A stretch of 64,000 nucleotides of DNA from Henriciella pelagia (GTDB lineage: Bacteria > Pseudomonadota > Alphaproteobacteria > Caulobacterales > Hyphomonadaceae): the NCBI RefSeq assembly GCF_002088945.1, contig NZ_NCSU01000011.1, forward strand, positions 744,001 to 808,000, given 5' to 3'. The notes under the pieces were generated by a model. It was not told the DNA's origin. It worked only from the letters and a program-made list of their open reading frames with translations, and searched no databases. Every line of letters starts with the position of its first letter. Within the stretch, counting starts at the first letter, position 1. A program made the translations under genes and the position numbers. Of this stretch, positions 9,391-16,257 are shown piece after piece.

Positions 9391-9427
9391 GTCCTGCCCT
9401 TGCATGCCCCGTCGCCGAGGGATATAC

Positions 9428-9439
9428 TTCACTAGTGAA
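9428..9439. promoter_or_regulatory. Perfect palindrome, probable MarR operator
   Basis: TTCACTAGTGAA is a perfect 12-base palindrome 38 bases upstream of the marR start and 80 bases upstream of the acyl-CoA dehydrogenase start. A TATAAA at 9458-9463 is a plausible -10 box for the rightward gene, which would put the palindrome over the -35 region. Size and position fit a MarR dimer site. Confidence 0.6.
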
Positions 9440-9519
9440 ACAATACGGAATGATCTGTATAAAAGCAAATCATTGCGCGTATTAAAACCAGTCTAGAACA
9501 ATCCGAGGAGGAGAAACCA

Positions 9520-10797
9520 ATGGATACCGGAACCCTGGAAAAGATGGATGTACGCGATCCGCTGAATGATCTGCGCATGTCCGAAGAGGCTGTGCCGCTC
9601 TATGAAGCGGTGAAGAAGTTCGTCGCCGAGGAAGTCGAGCCGATGAGCATCAAGTTCCACGAGCTCGGCAAGGATCGCAAGGACCGTTTCGCCTATGTGC
9701 CGGGCCAGCTTGAGCTGCTCGATGCAGTCAAGGACAAGGCGAAGGCGCAAGGGCTGTGGAACTTCTTCCTTCCGAATGCCGAAACCGGCGAAGGCCTGTC
9801 GAACCTCGACTATGCCTATATCGCTGCCGTGCTCGGCAAGAACCGCCTTGCTTCGGAAAGCCTGAACTGCGCCGCACCGGACACCGGCAACATGGAAGTG
9901 CTCGAACGTGTCGGCACGCCCCAGCAGAAAGAGAAATGGCTGAAGCCGCTGCTGAATGGCGAGATCCGCTCTGCCTTTGCCATGACCGAGCCGGACACGG
10001 CGTGTTCCGACGCCCGCAACGTCCGTACCCAGGCTGTCCTGAAGAATGGCGAATGGGTGATCAATGGCGAGAAGTATTACGCATCCGGTGCCGGCGACCC
10101 GCGCTGCAAGATCATGATCGTCATGGTCCAGACCGACCCTGACGCGCAGGCTCACCAGCAGCAGTCGCAGATCCTGGTCCCGATGGACACGCCCGGTGTT
10201 GAAGTCCTCGGCCCGATGCATGTCTTCGGTGAGGATGACGCGCCACACGGCCACATGCACATCCGCTTCACGGACGTGAAAGTGCCGGAAGAGAATATCC
10301 TGCTCGGCGTTGGCCGCGGCTTCGAGATTTCCCAGCTCCGCCTTGGCCCAGGCCGTATCCATCACTGCATGCGCTCCATCGGCGCGGCAGAGAAAGCCCT
10401 GGACCTCATGCTCGAGCGTGGCATGACGCGCGAAGCCTTCGGTCGTCCGCTGATCAAGCTTGGCGGCAACCAGGAAATCGTCTCGCGCGCCCGTATCGAG
10501 ATCGAAGCGATGCGCCTCATGGTACTGAAGGCCGCCAAGGCGATGGACGTGCTCGGCAACAAGGAAGCCCGCGTCTGGATTTCGATGGTGAAGGCCATGG
10601 TGCCGGAACGCGTCTGCAAGATCATCGACGATGCGATCCAGATGCACGGCGCAACCGGCGTGTCGCAATGGACGCCGCTCGCCAACATGTACACCCAGCA
10701 GCGCACGCTGCGCCTGGCTGACGGCCCGGATGAGGTTCACCACATGGTGGTCGGCCGCGCCGAAATCGGCCGCATGGGCATGAAGGGTCTCAAATAA
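9520..10797 (+). CDS. Acyl-CoA dehydrogenase (ACAD10/11-like)
   Basis: A protein of 425 residues with the full FAD-dependent acyl-CoA dehydrogenase fold: helical N-terminal domain, beta domain with AFAMTEPD (FAD contact), and helical C-terminal domain. The segment LRLADGPDEVHHM (about 397-409) places Asp404 where medium-chain enzymes have the catalytic Glu; LADGPDEVH is characteristic of ACAD10/11-like bacterial enzymes. GAGGAGGAG precedes the ATG. It starts beta-oxidation of an acyl-CoA whose chain cannot be deduced. It is divergent from a marR gene that probably controls it, and is followed by a strong terminator, so it appears monocistronic. Confidence 0.93.
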   Translation: MDTGTLEKMDVRDPLNDLRMSEEAVPLYEAVKKFVAEEVEPMSIKFHELGKDRKDRFAYVPGQLELLDAVKDKAKAQGLWNFFLPNAETGEGLSNLDYAYIAAVLGKNRLASESLNCAAPDTGNMEVLERVGTPQQKEKWLKPLLNGEIRSAFAMTEPDTACSDARNVRTQAVLKNGEWVINGEKYYASGAGDPRCKIMIVMVQTDPDAQAHQQQSQILVPMDTPGVEVLGPMHVFGEDDAPHGHMHIRFTDVKVPEENILLGVGRGFEISQLRLGPGRIHHCMRSIGAAEKALDLMLERGMTREAFGRPLIKLGGNQEIVSRARIEIEAMRLMVLKAAKAMDVLGNKEARVWISMVKAMVPERVCKIIDDAIQMHGATGVSQWTPLANMYTQQRTLRLADGPDEVHHMVVGRAEIGRMGMKGLK

Positions 10798-10822
10798 GGG
10801 CTGGGACCTTTTCGATTGGTGG

Positions 10823-10853
10823 AAGGCCGTCTCTTCGGAGGCGGCCTTTTTCT
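10823..10853 (+). terminator. Intrinsic terminator after acyl-CoA dehydrogenase
   Basis: An 11-base-pair stem with one G-T pair (AAGGCCGTCTC / GAGGCGGCCTT), a TTCG tetraloop and a run of T residues, 25 bases after the stop codon. Confidence 0.88.
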
Positions 10854-10877
10854 TTGCGCGGCTCTCTGCGCGTAAAT

Positions 10878-10935
10878 TTATTAAACCAATCGGTTGACTA
10901 ATAAATCAGGCGAAGTTATTAAACCACATGGTTGA
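10878..10935 (+). promoter_or_regulatory. Promoter covered by two ArsR-type operators
   Basis: Two copies of a 20-base element, consensus TTATTAAACCAnnnGGTTGA, start at 10878 and 10916 (38 bases apart) and match at 17 of 20 positions. Each contains an AACC..GGTT dyad; the second is a perfect AACCA-CA-TGGTT. The promoter TTGACT (10894-10899), 17-base spacer, TATTAA (10917-10922) is built from them: operator 1 supplies the -35 box and operator 2 covers the -10 box. ArsR bound at both sites would block RNA polymerase. Confidence 0.7.
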
Positions 10936-10951
10936 ACAAAGGCCCTCATAT

Positions 10952-11311
10952 ATGGACGAAGTCTTTCAGGCGCTCAGCGATAGCACTCGCCGGCAGATGC
11001 TGCGCGATCTCGCCGCCAGCGACCGCACGGTGAGCGAACTTGCCGCGCCACACCCGATGTCGCTCGCGGCGGCGTCAAAACATATCAGGGTGCTCGAGAA
11101 TGCCGGCCTGATCCGGCGCGAAGTCGAGGGGCGCACGCATCGTTGCCATCTTGAGGCCGGCCCGCTCGCCGCCGCGCATGACGAGCTTGGCTTCTACGAA
11201 CAGTTCTGGACCTCCAGCCTCAACACCCTCGACCGCCTGCTTCGCGAAGAGGCCGCGCAGGAAACCGAAAGCTCCAGAACCACGAGCGACCCTCAACCCA
11301 AGGACGACTAG
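10952..11311 (+). CDS. ArsR family transcriptional repressor
   Basis: A protein of 119 residues starting MDEVFQALSDSTRRQMLRDL, the usual opening of ArsR regulators paired with SRPBCC proteins. The helix-turn-helix is MSLAAASKHIRVLENAGLI. There are no metal-binding cysteines in the recognition helix, so it is not an arsenic sensor. I chose the ATG at 10952 because AAAGG lies 9 bases upstream; an ATG at 10928 sits inside operator 2 and only 6 bases from the -10 box, where it could at most be leaderless. It heads an operon with a secreted protein and an SRPBCC-domain protein and probably represses it. Confidence 0.85.
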   Translation: MDEVFQALSDSTRRQMLRDLAASDRTVSELAAPHPMSLAAASKHIRVLENAGLIRREVEGRTHRCHLEAGPLAAAHDELGFYEQFWTSSLNTLDRLLREEAAQETESSRTTSDPQPKDD

Positions 11312-11312
11312 G

Positions 11313-12059
11313 ATGACCTACCGAAAAACTCTCGCCGCGTCGCTGTTCAGCATCGCGGGAAGCGGGCTGCTGCCCCAGACTCACGCAGGCGAAGGCAGCC
11401 TGCCCATCCTCGAAAGGATGCCCGAAGCACTCGAACTGGCATTCGCGAAGAGCGCAGCTCCGCCCCATATCCGGGAAGGTGTTTCAGTCTGGCTGCTCGA
11501 TCCGGCCCAAGGCTATTATCTCGCCGAGCAAGGTTCGAACGGCGTGGAATGCCTGGTTTCGCGAACCGCATATGAACGGGCCGACTTCCGGGACGATATC
11601 TACGTTCCCCTCTGCTATGATGCGGCCGGCTCAGCCACCTATCTCAAGGTGTTACGCGACGTTGCCGACCTGCGCATTTCCGGGATGGGCCCGGACGAGC
11701 TGCGAGCCGAGATCGACAGCCGCTATGATGACGGCACCTACTCTCCGCCTGACAAAGCCGGACTGTCCTACATGGTGGCGCCGATCATGCGGACCTGGAC
11801 GCTTCCGGACATGAACGTTCACGCGCGCCCCATGCCGCATCTCATGTACTACGCGCCCTATGTCAGCGACGTAGACATCGCGGCCAGCATGTCAGGCGAC
11901 ATACGCTACCCGTTCATCTTCAAGGAAGGGCACGCCGCGCAAAGCTACATGATCCATGTCGCAAGCCCCGACCAGCAGGAAGACATCCTCGACGAGAACA
12001 GCGCCCTGCTCGCCAGCCTGTGTGCCTATCGGGATGTTCTTTGCTCAGAGGCCGATTGA
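11313..12059 (+). CDS. Secreted protein of unknown function in ArsR-SRPBCC operon
   Basis: A protein of 248 residues with a signal peptide (MTYRKTLAASLFSIAGSGLL, cleavage probably after THA), so it is exported. I recognise no domain. The body has several Tyr- and Met-rich stretches (PHLMYYAPYVSDVD) and three cysteines around 70-110. It starts one base after the arsR stop and is followed by the SRPBCC gene, so it is in the same transcript. ArsR and SRPBCC genes are usually adjacent, which makes this inserted exported protein unusual. Confidence 0.7.
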   Translation: MTYRKTLAASLFSIAGSGLLPQTHAGEGSLPILERMPEALELAFAKSAAPPHIREGVSVWLLDPAQGYYLAEQGSNGVECLVSRTAYERADFRDDIYVPLCYDAAGSATYLKVLRDVADLRISGMGPDELRAEIDSRYDDGTYSPPDKAGLSYMVAPIMRTWTLPDMNVHARPMPHLMYYAPYVSDVDIAASMSGDIRYPFIFKEGHAAQSYMIHVASPDQQEDILDENSALLASLCAYRDVLCSEAD

Positions 12060-12109
12060 GCCCTCCCCCTTCCTCAGCTTTCACTCACCCAACCCACAAG
12101 GAAACACCA

Positions 12110-12637
12110 ATGACCCCTCAACCCAGCGAAGAGAGTTTCGCCACCCTCACCGCGCCGACGACGCTTCTCATCAAGCGCTGGCTTCCCGGCAAGCGTGAAC
12201 GCGTCTGGGACTATCTCACCGACAGCGACCTTCGTCGCAAATGGCTGGCCGCTGGCGACATGGCACCGACGCCCGGTCACAAATTCACGCTGACCTGGCG
12301 CAATGATGATCTCAGCCCCGACGCCCCTGCCCCGGAAGGCAAGTCAGGCGAGCACAGTCTCGACAGCGAGATTGTGACATTTGACCCACCAGAGAAGCTC
12401 GAATTCAGATGGGGCAACGGAACGGTCACATTCAAGCTTGAACAGAAGGGCGAAAAGACACTGCTGACGCTCACCCATACCGGCATCGAGACCCGCTCCG
12501 GGCGCGTCGGCATCTCAACCGGCTGGCACTCACATCTCGACCTGCTGGTCTCGGAAGTGTCCGGCACCGAACGCGACGCCTTCTGGACGAAGTATGAAGC
12601 GCTCAACAAGATCTATGAAGAGCGCGTGCCGGCCTAG
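12110..12637 (+). CDS. SRPBCC domain protein (AHSA1-like)
   Basis: A protein of 175 residues with the START/Bet v1-like fold of AHSA1-type proteins. Typical parts are RVWDYLTDSDLRRKWLAAGD near the N-terminus, EIVTFDPPEKLEFRW in the middle and GISTGWHSHLDLL before the last helix. AAGGAAACACCA precedes the ATG. The fold binds hydrophobic ligands in a central cavity; the ligand is unknown. Together with the ArsR regulator two genes upstream it forms a common bacterial pair whose physiological role is poorly defined. Confidence 0.85.
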   Translation: MTPQPSEESFATLTAPTTLLIKRWLPGKRERVWDYLTDSDLRRKWLAAGDMAPTPGHKFTLTWRNDDLSPDAPAPEGKSGEHSLDSEIVTFDPPEKLEFRWGNGTVTFKLEQKGEKTLLTLTHTGIETRSGRVGISTGWHSHLDLLVSEVSGTERDAFWTKYEALNKIYEERVPA

Positions 12638-12707
12638 GACACCGCACTGCGTCCCACCCCGACCGTCCCCTTCGAGGGGAGGGGGAAGGTGTTGTGCCAG
12701 CGACCGA

Positions 12708-12784
12708 ATGGTTCGACTTCGCTCACCATGTCGGTCTGATGCGATGTCAGAAATAGCCCGACATGGTGAGCGAAGTCGAACCAT
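12708..12784. repeat. 27-base perfect inverted repeat, REP-like element
   Basis: Bases 12708-12734 and 12758-12784 are exact reverse complements over 27 positions, separated by 23 bases. The left arm begins ATGGTTCGACTTCGCTCACC and the right arm ends GGTGAGCGAAGTCGAACCAT. It lies between two convergent genes and is flanked by G/C-rich pyrimidine-purine hairpins. This is the layout of dispersed REP/BIME-type elements, although no second copy is present in the window. Confidence 0.7.
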
Positions 12785-12819
12785 AGCGGGCGGTTAGTCG
12801 AAACGATTGCAACCATCGC

Positions 12820-12838
12820 CCCTCCCCCTTGGGGAGGG
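12820..12838. terminator. Perfect hairpin between convergent genes
   Basis: CCCTCCCC-CTT-GGGGAGGG is a perfect 8-base-pair stem located 13 bases after the argD stop. A smaller CCCCT-TCG-AGGGG hairpin lies near 12670 on the other side of the repeat. There is no T-run, so termination activity is inferred only from the position between converging genes. It may instead be part of the repeat element. Confidence 0.4.
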
Positions 12839-12850
12839 TCAGGGGCGCAC

Positions 12851-14041
12851 CTACCCCTCCAGCTCCCACTCGCTCAGCGCTTCGTCCATCACGCTGACGG
12901 CCTGACGGACATCTTCATCAGTGATCACCAGCGGCGGAGCGAGGCGCAGCACATTGTTGCCGGCGACACCGACGAGCAAATTCTTGTCGCGGCAGGCTTG
13001 CTGCACGGGTTTTGGCGCGGCCTTGAGTTCGAGCCCGGTGAGGAGGCCCTTGCCGGTCACGCCATTCACCTTGTCAGCATGGCTGTCAGCGAGGGATTTG
13101 AGGCCCTGCGCCACAGTCCCGGAAACCCGGCGCACTTCAGCCAGGAACGCCTCATCGGAAATGATGTCCCAGACGACATTACCGACAGCCATGGCGAGCG
13201 GATTGCCGCCATAGGTCGAGCCGTGGGAGCCCGGCTGCATTGGCAGGCCGACTTCCTCGGTCATCAGGCATGCTCCGAACGGAAAGCCGCCGCCAACGCC
13301 CTTGGCGACACACATGATATCGGGCGCTGCATTCTCTGCCCATTCATGCGCGAAGAGCTTGCCCGTCCGGCCCATGCCGCACTGGACTTCGTCATAGATG
13401 AGGAGCGTGCCGGTCTCGTCGCAGAGTTCGCGGAGGCCAGTGAGGCATTGCTCAGGCATGGAGCGCACACCGCCCTCGCCCTGCACGGGCTCAACAAAGA
13501 CCGCGCAGGTCTTGTCTGTCACGGCGGCCTTCAGCGCATCATGGTCGCCCCATTCGATCTGGTTGAAACCGGGGATCGCCGGACCAAATCCTTCCAGGTA
13601 TTTCGGATTGCCGCCAGCATTGATCGCGCCCAGCGAACGGCCATGGAAGGCGCCGGTGAAGGTCACGAATTCGATGCGGTCATCATTACCCTTTGACCAG
13701 TGATACTTGCGCGCGGCTTTCAGCGCGCACTCAACAGCCTCTGTGCCGGAATTGGTAAAGAAGACGCGGTCTGCAAAGGTGCGCGCGCACATCTTGTCGG
13801 CCAGTTCCTCACCCGCCTTGACGCGGAACATGTTGGAGAGGTGCCAGAGCTTGCCCGCCTGCTCCTGCAGCGCTGCGACAAGCTGCGGATGGGCATGGCC
13901 GAGGGCATTCACGGCGATGCCAGCGATGAAGTCGAGATACTCTTCGCCGCCCTCTGTGTAGAGGCGCACGCCCTCGCCTCGCACGAACGCTTCCTCAGGC
14001 GGGGCGTAGACGGGCATGATGTGGGCGCGAGGGTCAGACAT
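12851..14041 (-). CDS. argD: Acetylornithine aminotransferase
   Basis: A protein of 396 residues from the ATG at 14041 (MSDPRAHIMPVYAPP), with GGAG 9 bases upstream; a start at 14068 would add nine residues. It is a class-III PLP aminotransferase with NSGTEAVECALKAARK, the PLP-stacking EPVQGEGG, YDEVQCGMGRTGK and the Schiff-base lysine in VAKGVGGGFPFGA. It makes N-acetylornithine in arginine synthesis and in many bacteria also serves in lysine synthesis. In many alphaproteobacteria argD and argF are adjacent; here they are about 10 kb apart. Confidence 0.93.
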   Translation of the reverse strand: MSDPRAHIMPVYAPPEEAFVRGEGVRLYTEGGEEYLDFIAGIAVNALGHAHPQLVAALQEQAGKLWHLSNMFRVKAGEELADKMCARTFADRVFFTNSGTEAVECALKAARKYHWSKGNDDRIEFVTFTGAFHGRSLGAINAGGNPKYLEGFGPAIPGFNQIEWGDHDALKAAVTDKTCAVFVEPVQGEGGVRSMPEQCLTGLRELCDETGTLLIYDEVQCGMGRTGKLFAHEWAENAAPDIMCVAKGVGGGFPFGACLMTEEVGLPMQPGSHGSTYGGNPLAMAVGNVVWDIISDEAFLAEVRRVSGTVAQGLKSLADSHADKVNGVTGKGLLTGLELKAAPKPVQQACRDKNLLVGVAGNNVLRLAPPLVITDEDVRQAVSVMDEALSEWELEG

Positions 14042-14277
14042 TTGAATTGGCTCCAGGGCATTGAACATTGATAGCCATCCGCATGGCTGCGGCGGATTGC
14101 AAAGTCAACTCGCACGGCCTGAGCTACCCGTAATTGTCAGATTAAATTAGTTTCAATTGCAATTATGCATGAGAGTCATGTTGTTGGAGGGGTGTTGCTT
14201 GGCCCGCAAAAGCACTATGTGGCTCGCACTGATTACAGACGTTCCCTCCCTAACGCGTTTGTAATAGTTGTTTTTCG

Positions 14278-14317
14278 ATATGGACTTGACGCTTTTCAAT
14301 AAATGTCCATATTGAAA
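14278..14317 (+). promoter_or_regulatory. Predicted promoter with two overlapping inverted repeats for sRNA candidate
   Basis: TTGACG (14286-14291), an 18-base spacer and TATTGA (14310-14315) form a rightward promoter. Two perfect 8-base inverted repeats overlap it: ATATGGAC (14278-14285) with GTCCATAT (14305-14312), and TTTCAATA (14294-14301) with TATTGAAA (14310-14317). Such interlocking dyads on a promoter suggest control by a dimeric regulator. Confidence 0.5.
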
Positions 14318-14321
14318 CTCA

Positions 14322-14437
14322 ATAAGAACAGAGACCCGGTCGGTGCTTCCCCTGACGCCCTGACCCTGAGCCGCCGGTCGGGTCCACTCTCACTTGGAAC
14401 TTCATTCATCGGGCCCCGAAAGGGGCCTTTTCTTTTG
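14322..14437 (+). ncRNA. Candidate small regulatory RNA, about 115 nt
   Basis: No protein gene lies between the promoter at 14286-14315 and a strong rightward terminator (GGCCCC-GAAA-GGGGCC-TTTTCTTTT, 14412-14436). The segment folds into a hairpin with an 11-base stem containing two G-U pairs (14333-14343 with 14374-14384). Its loop contains CTTCCCCTGACGCCC. C-rich loops that can pair with Shine-Dalgarno sequences are common in alphaproteobacterial trans-acting RNAs. The terminator overlaps the last codons of the convergent LysR gene, so the RNA ends antisense to that mRNA. No known family was assigned with confidence. Confidence 0.55.
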
Positions 14438-15346
14438 GCTGGCGAAATTGTCGCCGAGCGCGGTTGCTGCCTGCTCAATTAGTCCCGCGAGGCGGTCGAC
14501 ACGCGCACTCCGGACCACATTTCGCCGCTCCACAAGCCACAGATCATGATGAATGCGCTGACCAAGCTGGCGCGTGCAGAGACGATGCTTTCGCGGAAAG
14601 GCATTGATGCCGCTCTGCGTCAGCAGGGTATAGCCGATGCCATTTTCCACGGGCGTGGGGATCTGGCCGATCTGGTTGACATAGGCCCTGACATGCAGCC
14701 GGTCCGCTCCTTCGAACTCATCCGGGAAGTTCAGCGAGAATAGCGCATCGGCATATGCAAAGCCGTCCGGATGAGCGATGAAGCCACGCGCGTCCAGCGC
14801 CTCGAAATCCAGGCGAGCAGATGCAGCGTCAATCGGCAACACGACACATAACTCTTCTCGGCCAATGAGACGGGCAGTGAGGCGAGGATGGTCTGGATCA
14901 CTTGCAAGCACACCAAGGTCGAACCGGCCTTCCAGAATGCCCGCGCGAATACTCTTTTGCGGCGCCGCCTCAACATGGATTGCGAGATTGGGGGCTGCCT
15001 GCATCACTGGCAACAGGTGCGGATAAAGGCTCATGGCAAACCCTCCGGAACAGGCAATCTTCACTTCACCGCTATCGGGATCGTCGACCTCGATGCTCTT
15101 GCGGAACCGCTCCTCCTCCGCCCGGCGGGCCAACCCGAGCGCAAACACGGATTCGCCAACCGGTGTTGGCCAGAAGTGTTTGCCCTGTTTGGAGATCAAG
15201 GGATGGCCAACCTGCTCCTCCAGTTTGCGTACGTGCTGAGACACGCCGGGCTGTGTCATTCCCAGTCGCTGGGCCGTCCGCGTGAAGTGCCCGGTCTCAC
15301 AAAGGACGGCAAAGGTTTCCAGCCAGGTTGCGTTCAACATCGCCAT
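14402..15346 (-). CDS. LysR family transcriptional regulator
   Basis: A protein of 314 residues. The N-terminal helix-turn-helix is typical (FAVLCETGHFTRTAQRLGMTQPGVSQHVRKLEEQVG), followed by a LysR substrate-binding domain from about residue 90. The start may be at the first ATG (15346) or six bases on; neither has a clear ribosome site. It is divergent from a VOC-family gene, the classical arrangement for a LysR regulator and its target. The last 12 codons coincide with the terminator of the small RNA candidate on the other strand. Confidence 0.87.
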   Translation of the reverse strand: MAMLNATWLETFAVLCETGHFTRTAQRLGMTQPGVSQHVRKLEEQVGHPLISKQGKHFWPTPVGESVFALGLARRAEEERFRKSIEVDDPDSGEVKIACSGGFAMSLYPHLLPVMQAAPNLAIHVEAAPQKSIRAGILEGRFDLGVLASDPDHPRLTARLIGREELCVVLPIDAASARLDFEALDARGFIAHPDGFAYADALFSLNFPDEFEGADRLHVRAYVNQIGQIPTPVENGIGYTLLTQSGINAFPRKHRLCTRQLGQRIHHDLWLVERRNVVRSARVDRLAGLIEQAATALGDNFASQKKRPLSGPDE

Positions 15347-15357
15347 TACATTTTGTT

Positions 15358-15378
15358 ATCAATTATAGACTGATTGAT
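15358..15378. promoter_or_regulatory. Inverted repeat in LysR-VOC spacer, possible LysR box
   Basis: ATCAAT-N9-ATTGAT lies in the 96-base spacer between divergent genes, 12 bases upstream of the lysR start. Size and position fit a T-N11-A type LysR box, but the A+T-rich context makes a chance dyad possible. Confidence 0.4.
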
Positions 15379-15442
15379 TATTTCATATTTTGGATGCCTG
15401 CGTCCACCTTTCGGTCATCGAATGATCGAAGGAGACACACCA

Positions 15443-15937
15443 ATGACCACCCCCCGCACTTTTTCACATATCGGCCTGTCCGTTCCCGACCTCGACGCAG
15501 CCGTGCAATTCTATTCCGACGTTCTCGGCCTATACCTCATCATGCCACCAACCGAGGTCACCGAAGATGACAGCGCGGTAGGCATCATGTGCACGGATGT
15601 ATTCGGCGCGGGCTGGGAGCGGCTGCGGATCGCACACATGTCGACCGCCGACCGAATCGGGATCGAAATCTTCGAATTCCCGAGCAACTATGCACCTGAG
15701 GACAATCTCGACTATCGTCGGCACGGCACCTTCCATTTCTGCATTCAGGACCCGGACGTCGAAGGCATGGTGGAGAAGATCGTCAGAGCTGGCGGCAAGC
15801 AACGCATGCCGATCCGGGAATACTTCCCCGGCAAGAAACCATATCGCATGTGCTATGTTGAAGACCCGTTCGGGATCGTATTCGAGGTCTACAGTCACAG
15901 CTACGAGCTGACTTATTCTGACGGCGCCTATTCCTGA
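15443..15937 (+). CDS. VOC (glyoxalase/bleomycin resistance/dioxygenase) superfamily protein
   Basis: A protein of 164 residues from the ATG at 15443, preceded by AAGGAG. It has two beta-alpha-beta-beta-beta modules: FSHIGLSVPDLDAAVQFYSDVLGL at the start and the second around HFCIQDPDVEGMVEKIVRAGG. Likely metal ligands are the His of FSHIGLSV, the His of FHFCIQ and the Glu of FEVYSH. The reaction (glyoxalase, extradiol dioxygenase or fosfomycin-type transferase) cannot be fixed from sequence. It is probably regulated by the divergent LysR protein. Confidence 0.85.
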   Translation: MTTPRTFSHIGLSVPDLDAAVQFYSDVLGLYLIMPPTEVTEDDSAVGIMCTDVFGAGWERLRIAHMSTADRIGIEIFEFPSNYAPEDNLDYRRHGTFHFCIQDPDVEGMVEKIVRAGGKQRMPIREYFPGKKPYRMCYVEDPFGIVFEVYSHSYELTYSDGAYS

Positions 15938-16157
15938 TCCATGGCTCAGGCCGGTTTATCTGAGAATTCGGCGGGCAGGCTGCGGCGACAACACCGCAGT
16001 CTACCCTTTCGGCAAGATAAAGTGGTCGGGCTGCACGGTGCTTCGGTTCGCCAATAACCTTAGGCGTACCGGCGCGCGACTCGATGAAAGTCCGCGCCGA
16101 ACAATAGTGATCATCAAAACCACTGCGCAGATTTTGTTCGAAGGGTGAATACCGGAT
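15938..16157. other. Intergenic region after the VOC gene
   Basis: With the hisG terminator this makes a 320-base gene-free stretch. A leftward frame of about 37 codons ending in DHFILPKG can be read around 16010-16120, but it has no ribosome site and no recognised family. It may be a decayed fragment. Nothing else was seen. Confidence 0.35.
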
Positions 16158-16187
16158 AAAAAAACGGCGCGGCTATCGAGCCGCGCC
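16158..16187 (-). terminator. Intrinsic terminator of the hisS-hisZ-hisG operon
   Basis: On the minus strand a perfect 9-base-pair stem (GGCGCGGCT / AGCCGCGCC, loop CGAT) is followed by seven T residues. It lies about 70 bases after the hisG stop. Confidence 0.9.
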
Positions 16188-16257
16188 TGTAAGAGTTCTT
16201 GCAGCGTTTCCTCCCAGAAACTTGCAAAACCTGTATCGCCGTTTTTCTGTCACATTG

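Noticed and set aside
9493..10743. 416-codon open frame on the minus strand
   Set aside because: It is the shadow of the acyl-CoA dehydrogenase, which has full family motifs, a ribosome site and a terminator. The reverse product is His/Arg/Asp-rich with no family resemblance.
10928..10951. Upstream ATG for the arsR gene
   Set aside because: It lies inside operator 2 and lacks a ribosome site; the ATG at 10952 has AAAGG at the right distance. Leaderless use of the first ATG cannot be fully excluded.
12998..13696. 232-codon open frame on the plus strand
   Set aside because: Shadow of argD; no ribosome site or domain.
16010..16125. Leftward frame of about 37 codons ending DHFILPKG
   Set aside because: Slightly protein-like, but there is no ribosome site and the product is too short to match a family; kept only as a note in the gap entry.
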